A stretch of 64,000 nt of DNA from CALVGQ01 sp964369385 (GCA_964369385.1 CAYJEY010000005.1:61460-125459); one strand, 5' to 3'. Counted from the stretch's first letter, positions 8,727-17,610 are shown. The notes: generated by a model from the letters alone, not told the origin. Made by a program: numbers and translations.

Positions 8727-8780
8727 TCATCGAAAACTAAGTTTTTCATCTCCGTTTTTCATACGAGCTATGCTTAGCAT
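8727..8780 (-). CDS. 17-residue short ORF between two membrane-protein genes
   Basis: An AAAGGAG site eight bases before the ATG at 8778-8780 opens a 17-codon frame (MLSIARMKNGDEKLSFR) ending in TGA. The strong site for the 37-residue ORF begins a few bases later. The peptide is charged and not hydrophobic. It could be a coupling or leader peptide or a small functional protein; its size does not allow a choice. Confidence 0.4.
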   Translation of the reverse strand: MLSIARMKNGDEKLSFR

Positions 8781-8801
8781 AACAACATCTCCTTTCTATG
8801 A

Positions 8802-9230
8802 TTAAATTACGTAATGCGCACCAAGAGCAAGTGCGAACATCACCAAGAATCCACAGATCATCATCGTTAATGTCGTAGAATAACCTTTGGGTTGTATCAT
8901 TCCTCGTTGATCTAGTTTAGTAACGATTCCTCGAAGTCTAAAAAAGTAACTCGCAATAGAAATCAATATAGCGATGACACTAAATACTTTTATTTCTTCA
9001 TTTCCATACATCACAATCACAATCAATAATGCAATAAAAATAAGTTTCGATCCAGCTACCCATGATGTCATGTATTTTGCAAACAAGTGTTCATCCTCGT
9101 TTGCTTTTGATTTTTCCCATTGTTTAAATACCGCTACTCCATTACCATATTTGAACTCTGGTTTAAAATATAATATAAGTACGTTTGCACTTTCCATGAT
9201 AATAAATAAAATAATTGCTAAGTCTAACAT
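8802..9230 (-). CDS. Four-helix membrane protein of unknown function
   Basis: The frame extends upstream to 9308, but an extended -10 lies at 9252-9260 and AAGGAG precedes the ATG at 9228-9230, so the protein is 142 residues (MLDLAIILFIIMESANVL). It has helices at about 1-20, 60-80, 85-105 and 120-140. Between the first two is a polar stretch (YGNGVAVFKQWEKSKANEDE). No family is recognised. It heads a probable operon with the two tiny downstream ORFs. Confidence 0.75.
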   Translation of the reverse strand: MLDLAIILFIIMESANVLILYFKPEFKYGNGVAVFKQWEKSKANEDEHLFAKYMTSWVAGSKLIFIALLIVIVMYGNEEIKVFSVIAILISIASYFFRLRGIVTKLDQRGMIQPKGYSTTLTMMICGFLVMFALALGAHYVI

Positions 9231-9251
9231 ATAAGTCTCCTTGTCGTTTAA

Positions 9252-9260
9252 ATTATAACA
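9252..9260 (-). promoter_or_regulatory. Extended -10 promoter for the 142-residue gene
   Basis: The minus strand reads TGTTATAAT 22 bases before the start codon. Its position inside the longer open frame supports the shorter protein start. Confidence 0.5.
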
Positions 9261-9383
9261 CATCTTACTTCGAATATGTTGATATGCCCTAGCTTTATTT
9301 TTACCCACATTAGAAAAGATAACTAAAAAAAATAAAGGAACTTGAGTTTCTTGGAGAATAATTGCTTTGAAAGGGGAATTAAG

Positions 9384-11771
9384 ATGAAAAAATTCATATT
9401 TATTTTTTGTATGTTTTATTTTATGTTTTTTACACCAGTTTTAGCCGAAGAAGAGGATGAAATTATCGAAATCGATACAGTAGAGAATTTTACTCAATTA
9501 CTTCAAAGTGATGTTACACCTCTAGCTACACTCAATAAGATTCAAAGAGTTGCCAAACTAGATAATGGCTACTATGTAACAATGATGGATATTGACGGTA
9601 CACTTGTGTATTGCTTAGACCCTACGATTATGGCAAGTTTAGGTGAAGGTTTTAGTGTCGATTATAGTACACTTAGTGACCATACTCGAGATACATTGTG
9701 GCGGTATGCTTTTTATGGATATGGTTATGCTCATCACCAAGATACGAGCTGGTACGTGGCAACACAAGTTTTAATTTGGAACGAACTTGGTTTTCATGTT
9801 AATTTCACAACACTGGATGGACAACCTTATGATGTGAGCATACAAATGAATGAAATCCGATATCTCAGTAACGGTACTACTCACCAACCATGCTTTCATG
9901 GACAAACAATTACACTTGACTACATGATTCCAATTACATTAACGGATACGAATGGTTACTTGCAACAATACCCTCTTCCTCACGCAAATGGTATTCAACT
10001 TGAAAAAAGTGGAAATGACTTAACACTTACCATACATGATTTAGATTATGATTCAGCACTACATTTCGCAACACAAGGAATCAACTCTACGCTTGTTTAC
10101 GTAAAACCTGGTAGTCAATCGGTCATGAGTGTTTCTCGCAATCAGCCAGGAAATCAATTTCATTTAAATGTAGAAATGAATACAGGCACGCTTATTATTG
10201 ATAAAATAGATGAATATGACAAACCACTTGTCGAACCTGTCACATTTAACATTTTTACACATGATGACTTATCAACACCTTTTCTCACTAACCTTGTAAC
10301 ACAAAATAGTAAGTTAACACTATCGGAGGTACTTCCACCGGGAGAGTACATCTTACAAGAAGAGAGTACCCCTATCGGGTTTTTACCCAACGATACACTT
10401 ACTCCATTTACGATCCTCAAAGACCAAACCACTTCATTAGTCATTGAAAACACCTATCGAAACGAAACACTAACGATTCAAAAAAACGATGCTGAAGTTC
10501 TTGAATTATCACTTAATGATGCTTACTTTAGCATCTATGATGTAAGTGATATGTTAGACAAAACTCATACTTACTATCAACTTCAAATAAATGAAGAAAT
10601 AAATATATCTGATTATTTTGATTATGATGAAATACAAGTAAGTGAGCATTTTACACTAAACAACAACCAACTTGTAGCTAATCGAATTGGTACTGGTACA
10701 ATTACACTAACTAAGGATGGTGCCCTAAATCAAATTGAAGTCCTTATCTCCTCAGTAGAAACTGTCGGGTTATTACTTCAAGAGACGACTATCGATGAAC
10801 ATCTTTATTTACCTGATTACACTTTATTTGAGGCACTTTTTGAAGGGTATACAGGCATGGATTATTTCCAACTAATTGATCCTTCACAACACAACCTGCC
10901 AATAGCGAATAAACTTATATCTTTTTATGCTAATGAGCAGGATACTACACCTTTATTTGAAGCTATAAGCAACGAATACGGCATCATCAAACTGACAAAT
11001 GATTATGCGAATCTCTATTACCAAACTGATGAAATGCCACAAAAAGAAATCGCACAGGTTGTGTACTCCAGTGAGGGTACACTTGTTCTTCCGCACCTAA
11101 AATATGGGCGGACATACAGCGTATGTGAAACGGTTGCACCAGTTGGCTATCAAGTTCAACCTTCTTGTCAATTTATTACACTCAATGAGGAGTTTAATTC
11201 TCGCCAGTTTTTTAATGAAAAACTACGTGTAGATTTAACTTTCTATAAAGCAGACAGTGATAATTTAAGCCAAAAATTAGACGATGCTGTTTTTGAATTT
11301 GAGATTCATTCAATTAATACTCAAACAACACAAACCGTAACCCTTTTAACTGGACGATTAAATCTTTCAGCAGTCGATGAACATCACAATCCCATTGAGA
11401 ATGCACAATTCCAAGTAAGTTCAAGTGAAGACTTTACTGCGGATGTCATTGAAATATTTACCCAAGCCGATGGCACTGCTTTTTTAGATCTACCGCATGG
11501 AAAATACTATGTAAAAGATATGCGCACTCAACAGATAAGTGTTTACCAAATTAGTGAGGGAGCAATTTACTTTGATGATTTAGTGTATGGTGACCACATT
11601 ACTGCTTGTGAAATCATCCCCCCATCAGGATATTATGTAGCCGATGACTGCCGTACCATTGAAATCAAATCAATTGACCAAACGCACGCCATTTCATACG
11701 ATTTTGATAATGCGAGTATTCCAAAATATGAAGATATTCCTAATATGGGTACTTCTGCTTTTATCAATTAG
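9384..11771 (+). CDS. Secreted thioester-domain surface protein with Cna-B-like repeats
   Basis: This 795-residue protein starts at the ATG after GAAAGGGG and has a signal peptide (MKKFIFIFCMFYFMFFTPVLA). The N-terminal domain has Cys77 (VYCLD) and Gln128 (TSWYVATQVLIW), the pair that forms the internal thioester in TED/TQXA adhesins, which bind host amines covalently. Several Cna-B/SpaA-like modules follow (LPPGEYILQEE, YGRTYSVCETVAPVGY, GDHITACEIIPPSGY), two with a Cys pair, plus a BIG-like stretch near residues 400-465. It ends PKYEDIPNMGTSAFIN. IPNMG resembles a sorting motif, but no hydrophobic helix or basic tail follows, which is abnormal for a sortase substrate. The sortase gene overlaps its end. 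Confidence 0.85.
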   Translation: MKKFIFIFCMFYFMFFTPVLAEEEDEIIEIDTVENFTQLLQSDVTPLATLNKIQRVAKLDNGYYVTMMDIDGTLVYCLDPTIMASLGEGFSVDYSTLSDHTRDTLWRYAFYGYGYAHHQDTSWYVATQVLIWNELGFHVNFTTLDGQPYDVSIQMNEIRYLSNGTTHQPCFHGQTITLDYMIPITLTDTNGYLQQYPLPHANGIQLEKSGNDLTLTIHDLDYDSALHFATQGINSTLVYVKPGSQSVMSVSRNQPGNQFHLNVEMNTGTLIIDKIDEYDKPLVEPVTFNIFTHDDLSTPFLTNLVTQNSKLTLSEVLPPGEYILQEESTPIGFLPNDTLTPFTILKDQTTSLVIENTYRNETLTIQKNDAEVLELSLNDAYFSIYDVSDMLDKTHTYYQLQINEEINISDYFDYDEIQVSEHFTLNNNQLVANRIGTGTITLTKDGALNQIEVLISSVETVGLLLQETTIDEHLYLPDYTLFEALFEGYTGMDYFQLIDPSQHNLPIANKLISFYANEQDTTPLFEAISNEYGIIKLTNDYANLYYQTDEMPQKEIAQVVYSSEGTLVLPHLKYGRTYSVCETVAPVGYQVQPSCQFITLNEEFNSRQFFNEKLRVDLTFYKADSDNLSQKLDDAVFEFEIHSINTQTTQTVTLLTGRLNLSAVDEHHNPIENAQFQVSSSEDFTADVIEIFTQADGTAFLDLPHGKYYVKDMRTQQISVYQISEGAIYFDDLVYGDHITACEIIPPSGYYVADDCRTIEIKSIDQTHAISYDFDNASIPKYEDIPNMGTSAFIN

Positions 11772-12408
11772 TGGTTGTGCGTCTTTGAGTGCGCAAAGAC
11801 GTACGACTACTTTTGCCTCCACATCCTTTTCATTTATTGCTCCTATGAATTACTCTTTAAGTGAATTAAATGAACTGAACCCAGATACAATTGGAATTAT
11901 TACAATAGAAGGACTCTTAGAACAACCAATCGTAAAAAGTGAAAATAATGTAGATTACCTTTATATTGATTTTAATTTAAAGGAATCTCTGGCTGGCGCA
12001 AACTTCATGGACTACAATAGTCACCTTGATAGCCAAAATATGATTGTATATGGACATTCTAGCGCAAATCCAAACAGTCTATTCTCACCTTTAATCAAAT
12101 ATTTAGATTCTTCCTTCTTCTATCAAAATTCTACGATTCAATTTGAAAATAAAGAACACACCCATCAATATGAAATCTTCTCAGTTTATTTATTTGATGT
12201 AACTCAAGCTCAACGCAATGATGGCTTTATGACAACTTGGTACAATGATTTTCTTTTTCGACAAGCACTGAAACAAATGAGTGCAAATTCATTACATAAA
12301 AAAGAGATAGATATCAATCAAATATCCCAAGTCATTACCCTTGTCACATGTCATCAAGACAACTTAAATGAGCGTATTATTATTCATGCTTATCGTATCA
12401 ATGAATAA
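11728..12408 (+). CDS. Class B-type sortase
   Basis: This transpeptidase (226 residues) should attach surface proteins to peptidoglycan. The catalytic triad is visible as His110 (VYGHSS), Cys208 (TLVTC) and Arg216 (NERIIIHAYR), with the SrtB-like opening NPDTIGIITIEG. I chose MKIFLIWVLL as the start, which is 44 bases inside the surface-protein gene in another frame. No good ribosome site is present, so coupling is likely. The N-terminal hydrophobic segment ends SISGC, a lipobox-like sequence that is unusual for a sortase. An ATG at 11710 is an alternative start. The adjacent thioester protein is the obvious substrate. Confidence 0.85.
   Translation: MKIFLIWVLLLLSISGCASLSAQRRTTTFASTSFSFIAPMNYSLSELNELNPDTIGIITIEGLLEQPIVKSENNVDYLYIDFNLKESLAGANFMDYNSHLDSQNMIVYGHSSANPNSLFSPLIKYLDSSFFYQNSTIQFENKEHTHQYEIFSVYLFDVTQAQRNDGFMTTWYNDFLFRQALKQMSANSLHKKEIDINQISQVITLVTCHQDNLNERIIIHAYRINE
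11729..11774 (+). other. Overlap of surface-protein end and sortase start
   Basis: The last 14 codons of the surface protein (frame 0) and the sortase signal segment (frame +1) occupy the same DNA. In frame +1 the hydrophobic run VLLLLSISG and the tail SAQRR lie exactly where a sorting signal's helix and basic tail would be expected after IPNMG. Confidence 0.6.
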
Positions 12409-12410
12409 AC

Positions 12411-12442
12411 AAAACCTTAGGAATAACCTAAGGTTTTTGTTT
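12411..12442. terminator. Bidirectional terminator between sortase and histidine kinase
   Basis: AAACCTTAGG, a five-base loop, then CCTAAGGTTT with T- and A-rich flanks. It ends the sortase transcript on the plus strand and the kinase transcript on the minus strand, overlapping the last codons of the kinase. Confidence 0.85.
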
Positions 12443-13762
12443 ATTTGGGCTTACTACATTCTTTGTGATTTTAAATAGTACACCTTCTTCTAAATTTTCA
12501 GCGGAAACACGATATCCATAAGTTGTGCATACACGATATACAATCGATAATCCTAAACCAAATTTACCATCTGTCCCTTTTTCATATGGCTTAAACAGTT
12601 TTTCTTTACGATCCTTTGAGAGTGGTGGTCCATCATTTGAAACTTCTAATTCATTATCATTTAGTGTAATTACAATCTCACTCTTAGCATACCTTAGTGC
12701 ATTTTCTAGCAAGTTTTCTACGACGATACGCCAAGGTTCTTCCTCACCATGGAAACACACAGGGTTTAAAATTGTAGTGATATTCACTTCTTCCTTTAAG
12801 ACTTCCATTGAAAGCATTACCTTTCGAATGACTTCTACCATATCAAGGGTATCCCCTTCTTCTGCTACATCACTTAAGTACCCCATTTTATTTAACATGA
12901 GTAAACTGTATACCTTCTTCTCTAAACGATTAGCATGTTCAATAATAACATCGACACTTTTTTCTAATGTTTCATAGGGATAAATTCCATCCTTAATGCT
13001 TTCACCATAAGATTTAATCGTTGCGATTGGTGTTTTTAAATCATGTGATATATTTTGTATCATTTCATCTTTAATTTGTTCCTGACGAGTTAGTTCTTCT
13101 CTCATCATAATAAGTGCATCTGCTACCTCCCCGATTTCATCTCTTCGATCAATACGCAATTCAATATGTTCACCCTTACGTACTTTTTCAATATAATTTC
13201 GAATTAAGTTTAGAGGATGGATCAATGACCCTACCCAAATCATCAAGATGACAAATAACACCCCAACAACAACACTACTCATATTAATAACACTATTTAG
13301 TAATGCATTTCTAAACTCTGATTGATATTGTTGCGACATCACTGAAACAAGACAATAATCTTCATCCAAGACTCTTGTAGAGTAAAGCACAAGCTCATCA
13401 TCCACAGTAAATGTGAAATCTCTCACACCTTCTTTTGACTGAACTGCTTGGTTCAAAATGACTGGTGGAATAGTTTCTTGGTTTCCGTTGTTGGCAACAT
13501 AGCTTTTCGATTCACGATGTACTAAAAACGAAGTAATAGTAGAATCACTCTGCAACTCCCAATTGTCATATTCTAAGTTCGCTACAATGTTGTCTTGTGT
13601 TCGATGGATTGAATTATACATTTCTCCCTCGACAAATTGATCAACTAACTCAGTTAAGTACACAAAGAAAAATAAGGCAAAGAAAGTCACCGACATGAAT
13701 ACAATCGTCAGTAACTGTTGTGAGAGATTAAGCTCCCTTAACCATAGCCTTAGACGTTTCAT
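12428..13762 (-). CDS. Sensor histidine kinase
   Basis: This 444-residue membrane kinase has two helices (about 18-40 and 155-180) flanking an extracellular sensor of roughly 115 residues. A HAMP segment (PLNLIRNYIEKVRKGEH), the phospho-acceptor box ISHDLKTPIATIKSYGESI, and an ATPase domain with N, G1 and G2 boxes (ENLLENALRYA, VSNDGPPL, KFGLGLSIVYRV) follow. It overlaps the response-regulator gene by four bases (ATGA). The arrangement resembles CssRS-type stress sensors, but I cannot assign the signal. Confidence 0.93.
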   Translation of the reverse strand: MKRLRLWLRELNLSQQLLTIVFMSVTFFALFFFVYLTELVDQFVEGEMYNSIHRTQDNIVANLEYDNWELQSDSTITSFLVHRESKSYVANNGNQETIPPVILNQAVQSKEGVRDFTFTVDDELVLYSTRVLDEDYCLVSVMSQQYQSEFRNALLNSVINMSSVVVGVLFVILMIWVGSLIHPLNLIRNYIEKVRKGEHIELRIDRRDEIGEVADALIMMREELTRQEQIKDEMIQNISHDLKTPIATIKSYGESIKDGIYPYETLEKSVDVIIEHANRLEKKVYSLLMLNKMGYLSDVAEEGDTLDMVEVIRKVMLSMEVLKEEVNITTILNPVCFHGEEEPWRIVVENLLENALRYAKSEIVITLNDNELEVSNDGPPLSKDRKEKLFKPYEKGTDGKFGLGLSIVYRVCTTYGYRVSAENLEEGVLFKITKNVVSPNKQKP

Positions 13763-14421
13763 CCTAAGCGATACCCATATCCATAAATAGTATGAATACT
13801 TAGACTAGGCATTTTCTTTCTAAGACGGCGTAGTGTATCATCTACAACTCGGTCAGACCCAAAGTAATTTACATCCCATACTTTTTCTAAAATTTGTTCA
13901 CGAAGAAACGCTGTTCCACGATTTCTCACAAACAACATCATTAAATCAAATTCTTTTGTCGTAAGTTCAATTTCACTTTCATCTTGATCATACACAATAC
14001 GCTGATTCTCATCGATTTGGTACCCATCAATTAGAATACGTGTTGTTTCTTCACGATATGTACGCTTCATTATATTGTTTACACGAAGCACTAATTCCTT
14101 TGGCGAGAATGGTTTTGTGATATAATCATCACTCCCTTTTTCAAGTCCAATGATGCGGTCAAAATCTTTATCTCGTGCAGACATAAAGATAACTGGCACA
14201 TTAGATGATCTCATACGAATTTCTTCAATCAAATCAAAGCCACTCTTATCATCCAACATAATATCTAATACCCACATGTGAATATCTTCATCTGTTGTAT
14301 GGGATGCGGCCTCGTCATAAGTTAAATAGGAGCGAACTTCATACCCTTCTTTTTCTAAATAACGTTTTACTAATTCATTTAAATCTCTTTCATCTTCAAC
14401 TACACATATTACTTTTTTCAT
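13759..14421 (-). CDS. OmpR-family response regulator
   Basis: This 220-residue protein has a receiver domain (phospho-acceptor Asp53 in VLDIML, Lys in DYITKPFSPKEL) and a C-terminal winged helix (ELTTKEFDLMMLFVRNRGTA, DRVVDDTLRRLRKKM, TIYGYGYRL). It is the partner of the adjacent kinase. The orphan ABC ATPase begins upstream in the same direction, with a gap of 15 bases, so all three may share a transcript. Confidence 0.95.
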   Translation of the reverse strand: MKKVICVVEDERDLNELVKRYLEKEGYEVRSYLTYDEAASHTTDEDIHMWVLDIMLDDKSGFDLIEEIRMRSSNVPVIFMSARDKDFDRIIGLEKGSDDYITKPFSPKELVLRVNNIMKRTYREETTRILIDGYQIDENQRIVYDQDESEIELTTKEFDLMMLFVRNRGTAFLREQILEKVWDVNYFGSDRVVDDTLRRLRKKMPSLSIHTIYGYGYRLG

Positions 14422-14436
14422 AATAACTATCCTCCA

Positions 14437-15138
14437 TTAACTTTCTAAAAATAAGCTGACTAATTCATTTGCTGGATTTTGGCGACAATTCTCAACTGTA
14501 TCTAACTGTTGAATTTGCCCCTCTTGAAGTATCATTACTCGCCCACCTAACCACAAGACTTCTTTTGGATCATGGGTAACATATAAACAACTAAACCGAT
14601 AATTTCGTTGCAACTTTTGTAGTAATTCAATTAATTTTTTCCTTAAAATAACATCTAGTCCATTTAGAGCCTCATCTAGTAACAATAAACGACAATCACG
14701 AACAAGTGCTCTTGCCAAGACAACTCTTTGGCGCTGTCCTGCTGAGAGTGTTTTAGGCATCCGTTTCAACATTGTTTCCATTTCTACATCTTGAGTGATT
14801 TGATGTACTCGCTGATCAATTTCTTCATTGGTATATCCTCGATACCTTAATCCTAATGAAATATTATCAAAAACATTCAAGTGATCTAACAGTGATTGTT
14901 CACCAAACACGACACATACTTGATGTTCGTAAGCTATGATTTCATCTATTTTTTTGCCATCAAACATAATTGTTCCGCTATCTTTTTGACTTAGTCCACA
15001 TAGACATCGAAGCAACGTACTTTTTCCACTTCCTGAAGGACCTAAGACACTTACAATTTCATCATCAAATGAAAAGCTAATGTGTTGAAGCTTAAATTGT
15101 TCATACTGCTTTGTCAAACCATCAATAACAACATTCAT
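14437..15138 (-). CDS. Orphan ABC transporter ATP-binding protein
   Basis: This 233-residue ATPase is complete: Walker A GPSGSGKST near 33-41, a Q-loop variant in CVVFGEQS, signature LSAGQRQRV, Walker B LLLLDEAL and H-loop YVTHD. The C-terminal part beyond the ATPase domain is short, so it is not a full CysA/PotA-type protein. No permease or binding protein is adjacent. The Q-loop reads FGEQSLL rather than the common FQ form. It lies 15 bases before the two-component genes, so a regulatory or stress-linked export role is possible. The substrate is unknown. Confidence 0.85.
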   Translation of the reverse strand: MNVVIDGLTKQYEQFKLQHISFSFDDEIVSVLGPSGSGKSTLLRCLCGLSQKDSGTIMFDGKKIDEIIAYEHQVCVVFGEQSLLDHLNVFDNISLGLRYRGYTNEEIDQRVHQITQDVEMETMLKRMPKTLSAGQRQRVVLARALVRDCRLLLLDEALNGLDVILRKKLIELLQKLQRNYRFSCLYVTHDPKEVLWLGGRVMILQEGQIQQLDTVENCRQNPANELVSLFLES

Positions 15139-15202
15139 ACAATCACTTTTCCTTTTTAATTATTCTATCACATAATTCATTTGAGTTAAATGGTAGCACA
15201 AC

Positions 15203-15232
15203 TAAAAAGGAATCGATTTCATTCGATTCCTT
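15203..15232 (-). terminator. Terminator of the ula operon
   Basis: AAGGAATCGA (15207-15216) pairs with TCGATTCCTT (15223-15232). The minus strand continues with TTTTTAG. It follows the HAD gene, the last gene of the ascorbate-type operon. Confidence 0.85.
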
Positions 15233-15276
15233 CACATTAACAAATTCCCTATTACAGAATGCTAATATACTAAACA

Positions 15277-16074
15277 TTAAGTAACTTTAAAATATTGTTT
15301 AAGAAACTGACTAACTCCTTCGAAGTTGTAGTCTCCTGCAACATGTGTTGTTTCATCTTTGATTGACTGTTCACTATTATTCATTGCAACACTTACACCT
15401 GCAACTTCAAACATACTTAAGTCATTATAATTATCTCCTATGCACATCACATCTTTCATATCTATATCCATCATCTTAGCCAATTGAGTTACTGCATTCC
15501 CTTTAGTTGCAAGCTTTGAAGTTATTGTATAAAGATTGCCTTCTGATCGACGAAACAAAATTTCAGGATACTTGGCATTGATATAATCAGCTAGTTTTTG
15601 AACTAATTCTATATCATCACTGCCAACAGTTACCTTAACTAATTCACCCATCTTGGTAATATTTTTCACATTAAAATATTCTACTTCACTATGCTTTGAC
15701 AATAAAGGTCGATACTTTGCGATTATTTCATGATTTGAAAATTGCGAAATTTTATTCATTCCATATAGAATGAATGCTACATTGTACTCCATTAAAAGAC
15801 GACATACAGCTCCAACAGAATCACTATTCATACCATATACACAAAGCGGATGGCCTTGCTCCATAATGATAGCCCCATTGTTTACGACATATGGAATATT
15901 CAAGTCTAATTGATCGACAACAGTTGTAGCTAAATACTGATTTCTTCCTGTTGCAATACTAAATTGAATGTTCTTTTTCTCAAGTTTTTTTATTAATTTA
16001 CATAAACTACCATCTAACTTACTTTCTTTATTTAAGATGGTACCATCACAATCTGCAATGATCAGTTTAATCAT
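15277..16074 (-). CDS. HAD-family (Cof-type) phosphatase
   Basis: This 265-residue cytoplasmic hydrolase has HAD motif I DCDGT (nucleophile Asp8, acid/base Asp10), motif II IATGRNQY, a lysine in motif III (LATKGNAV) and motif IV GDNYNDLSMF. The C2 cap and Cof-like spacing suggest a small sugar-phosphate or phosphorylated-cofactor phosphatase. It overlaps ulaE by four bases at the end of the ascorbate-type operon, so its substrate is probably an intermediate or overflow product of that pathway. Confidence 0.88.
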   Translation of the reverse strand: MIKLIIADCDGTILNKESKLDGSLCKLIKKLEKKNIQFSIATGRNQYLATTVVDQLDLNIPYVVNNGAIIMEQGHPLCVYGMNSDSVGAVCRLLMEYNVAFILYGMNKISQFSNHEIIAKYRPLLSKHSEVEYFNVKNITKMGELVKVTVGSDDIELVQKLADYINAKYPEILFRRSEGNLYTITSKLATKGNAVTQLAKMMDIDMKDVMCIGDNYNDLSMFEVAGVSVAMNNSEQSIKDETTHVAGDYNFEGVSQFLKQYFKVT

Positions 16075-16922
16075 TTAAAAACATCAGTGATGTTTTTGCT
16101 TAGAAATTGACAAGAAGATAGACAGTCATCTTTCCAGTTCGGTTGTCCTACATACCAAAATTCACCTAAAAACATCGAAATTCCCATTTCTTTTCCTGCT
16201 TTTATAGCTTGAGAAAAATCTACATGTCCCTCACCATAAGGAACTTCACGATAAACATTTTCTTTTGTTTCCTTTAAATGAATTGCCGCAATATGTCCAT
16301 GCCCCTTCATCAAGTCCTCATATAAAGTCGTTGATGAAGTCAACAGTGCATTTGTGATATTTCCGATATCTGGATAGATTTTAAGATATGGACTATTGAT
16401 TAAATTGACAATCTTCATCGCTTTTTCAACTGTATTCATGTATTCATCTTCCATTGTTTCAAGTCCTAACATGACTCCACGATTTGCGGCATGATTGACA
16501 ACTTTTTTTAAATTCTCAACATATCTTTGATGTGTTTTCTCATCCTTTGGCTCAAAATAAACATCATATCCTGGAATTTGAATTAGTCTTACCCCTAAAT
16601 CACACGCTAAATCAATTCCATTTATGGCAATGTCCATTCCCTTTGTTACTGTTTCGATATGATTTGATCCCAGTGCATATTTAGTAAGTGCACTGATGTT
16701 CATCGTATCGCAGCGAATACCTGTCTTTTGCATTAATGCGACAAGTTCTTCACGTTCTTCTTTAGTCCAATATACGCGACTGATTTTTTCTTCTGTTGCA
16801 TCAATACTTATTTCAATCCAATCATAGTTAGCTTGTTTGGCAAATGTTAATTTTTCTTCCCAACTCAACGTTGAAGGCATTGCCTTTTCATACAAACCTA
16901 ACCGTGCTTTACTTTTGTCCAT
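16071..16922 (-). CDS. ulaE: L-ribulose-5-phosphate (L-xylulose-5-P) 3-epimerase
   Basis: This is a xylose isomerase-like TIM barrel of about 283 residues. In the ascorbate pathway UlaE converts L-xylulose 5-phosphate to L-ribulose 5-phosphate. The opening RLGLYEKAMP closely resembles the LGIYEKALP of UlaE/SgbU. Metal-ligand regions are visible in LGLETMEDEY, YPDIGN, AIHLKET and LGEFWY. I chose MDKSKARLGLYEK (16920-16922), which fits family length; a start six codons earlier is possible. It overlaps ulaF by 14 bases. Confidence 0.9.
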   Translation of the reverse strand: MDKSKARLGLYEKAMPSTLSWEEKLTFAKQANYDWIEISIDATEEKISRVYWTKEEREELVALMQKTGIRCDTMNISALTKYALGSNHIETVTKGMDIAINGIDLACDLGVRLIQIPGYDVYFEPKDEKTHQRYVENLKKVVNHAANRGVMLGLETMEDEYMNTVEKAMKIVNLINSPYLKIYPDIGNITNALLTSSTTLYEDLMKGHGHIAAIHLKETKENVYREVPYGEGHVDFSQAIKAGKEMGISMFLGEFWYVGQPNWKDDCLSSCQFLSKNITDVFK

Positions 16923-17604
16923 AGTAAGCATTAGCTCCATGTTTTCTCAAAAAGTGCTTATCCAATAACTCTTGTTGCATATTTTCTTTTTCAGCATTAA
17001 TTGTTTTTGTGTTTAGTGCCATTAATGCAACTTCTTCTAGTACTACTGCATTGTGAACTGCATCAAAAGCACTTTTCCCCCAAGTAAATGGTCCATGGCT
17101 ATGTACAATTACACCTGGCATTTGATCCGGATTAATTTTTCTCTCTTTGAAAGTTTCTACGATAACACGTCCAGTTTCAAGCTCATAATTATTTTTTATT
17201 TCTTCATTACTCATTTTTCTAGTGCATGGAATATCACCGTAAAAGTAATCTGCATGCGTTGTTCCTAGTGCAGGAATATCTTTTCCTGCTTGAGCCCATG
17301 AAGTTGCATAACGTGAATGTGTATGCACAACTCCTTGGATATTTGGGAAACACTTATAAAACTCTAAGTGTGACATCAAATCACTTGATGGCTTTAAGTT
17401 TCCTTCTACCACATTTCCATCCATATCTACGACAACCATATCTTCAACCTTCATCGTGTCATATTCTACACCACTAGGTTTAATCACAACTAATCCCTTT
17501 TCACGATCAATCCCAGATACATTTCCCCAAGTGAATGTGATTAATTCATATTTAGGTAATAGTAGATTTGCTTCATATACATCTTGTTTTAATTTTTCTA
17601 ACAT
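16909..17604 (-). CDS. ulaF: L-ribulose-5-phosphate 4-epimerase
   Basis: This class II aldolase-like enzyme (231 residues) converts L-ribulose 5-phosphate to D-xylulose 5-phosphate, feeding the pentose phosphate pathway. The zinc ligands His94 and His96 (VVHTHS) and His170 (VHSHGPF) and acidic Asp75 match AraD/UlaF/SgbE with an offset of one. The ula context argues for UlaF rather than AraD; sequence alone does not separate them. It follows the 344-residue unknown gene by six bases. Confidence 0.92.
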   Translation of the reverse strand: MLEKLKQDVYEANLLLPKYELITFTWGNVSGIDREKGLVVIKPSGVEYDTMKVEDMVVVDMDGNVVEGNLKPSSDLMSHLEFYKCFPNIQGVVHTHSRYATSWAQAGKDIPALGTTHADYFYGDIPCTRKMSNEEIKNNYELETGRVIVETFKERKINPDQMPGVIVHSHGPFTWGKSAFDAVHNAVVLEEVALMALNTKTINAEKENMQQELLDKHFLRKHGANAYYGQK

Positions 17605-17610
17605 AACTCC

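Noticed and set aside
8802..9308. 168-residue version of the four-helix membrane protein
   Set aside because: An extended -10 and a ribosome site lie inside the extra segment, so the 142-residue form is favoured.
10160..10453. 97-codon minus-strand frame inside the thioester protein
   Set aside because: Lies wholly within a continuous secreted-protein gene, with no signals of its own.
12525..12977. 150-codon plus-strand open frame opposite the histidine kinase
   Set aside because: It is antisense to a well-defined kinase domain, Ser/Thr/Phe-rich as expected of a shadow frame, and has no ribosome site.
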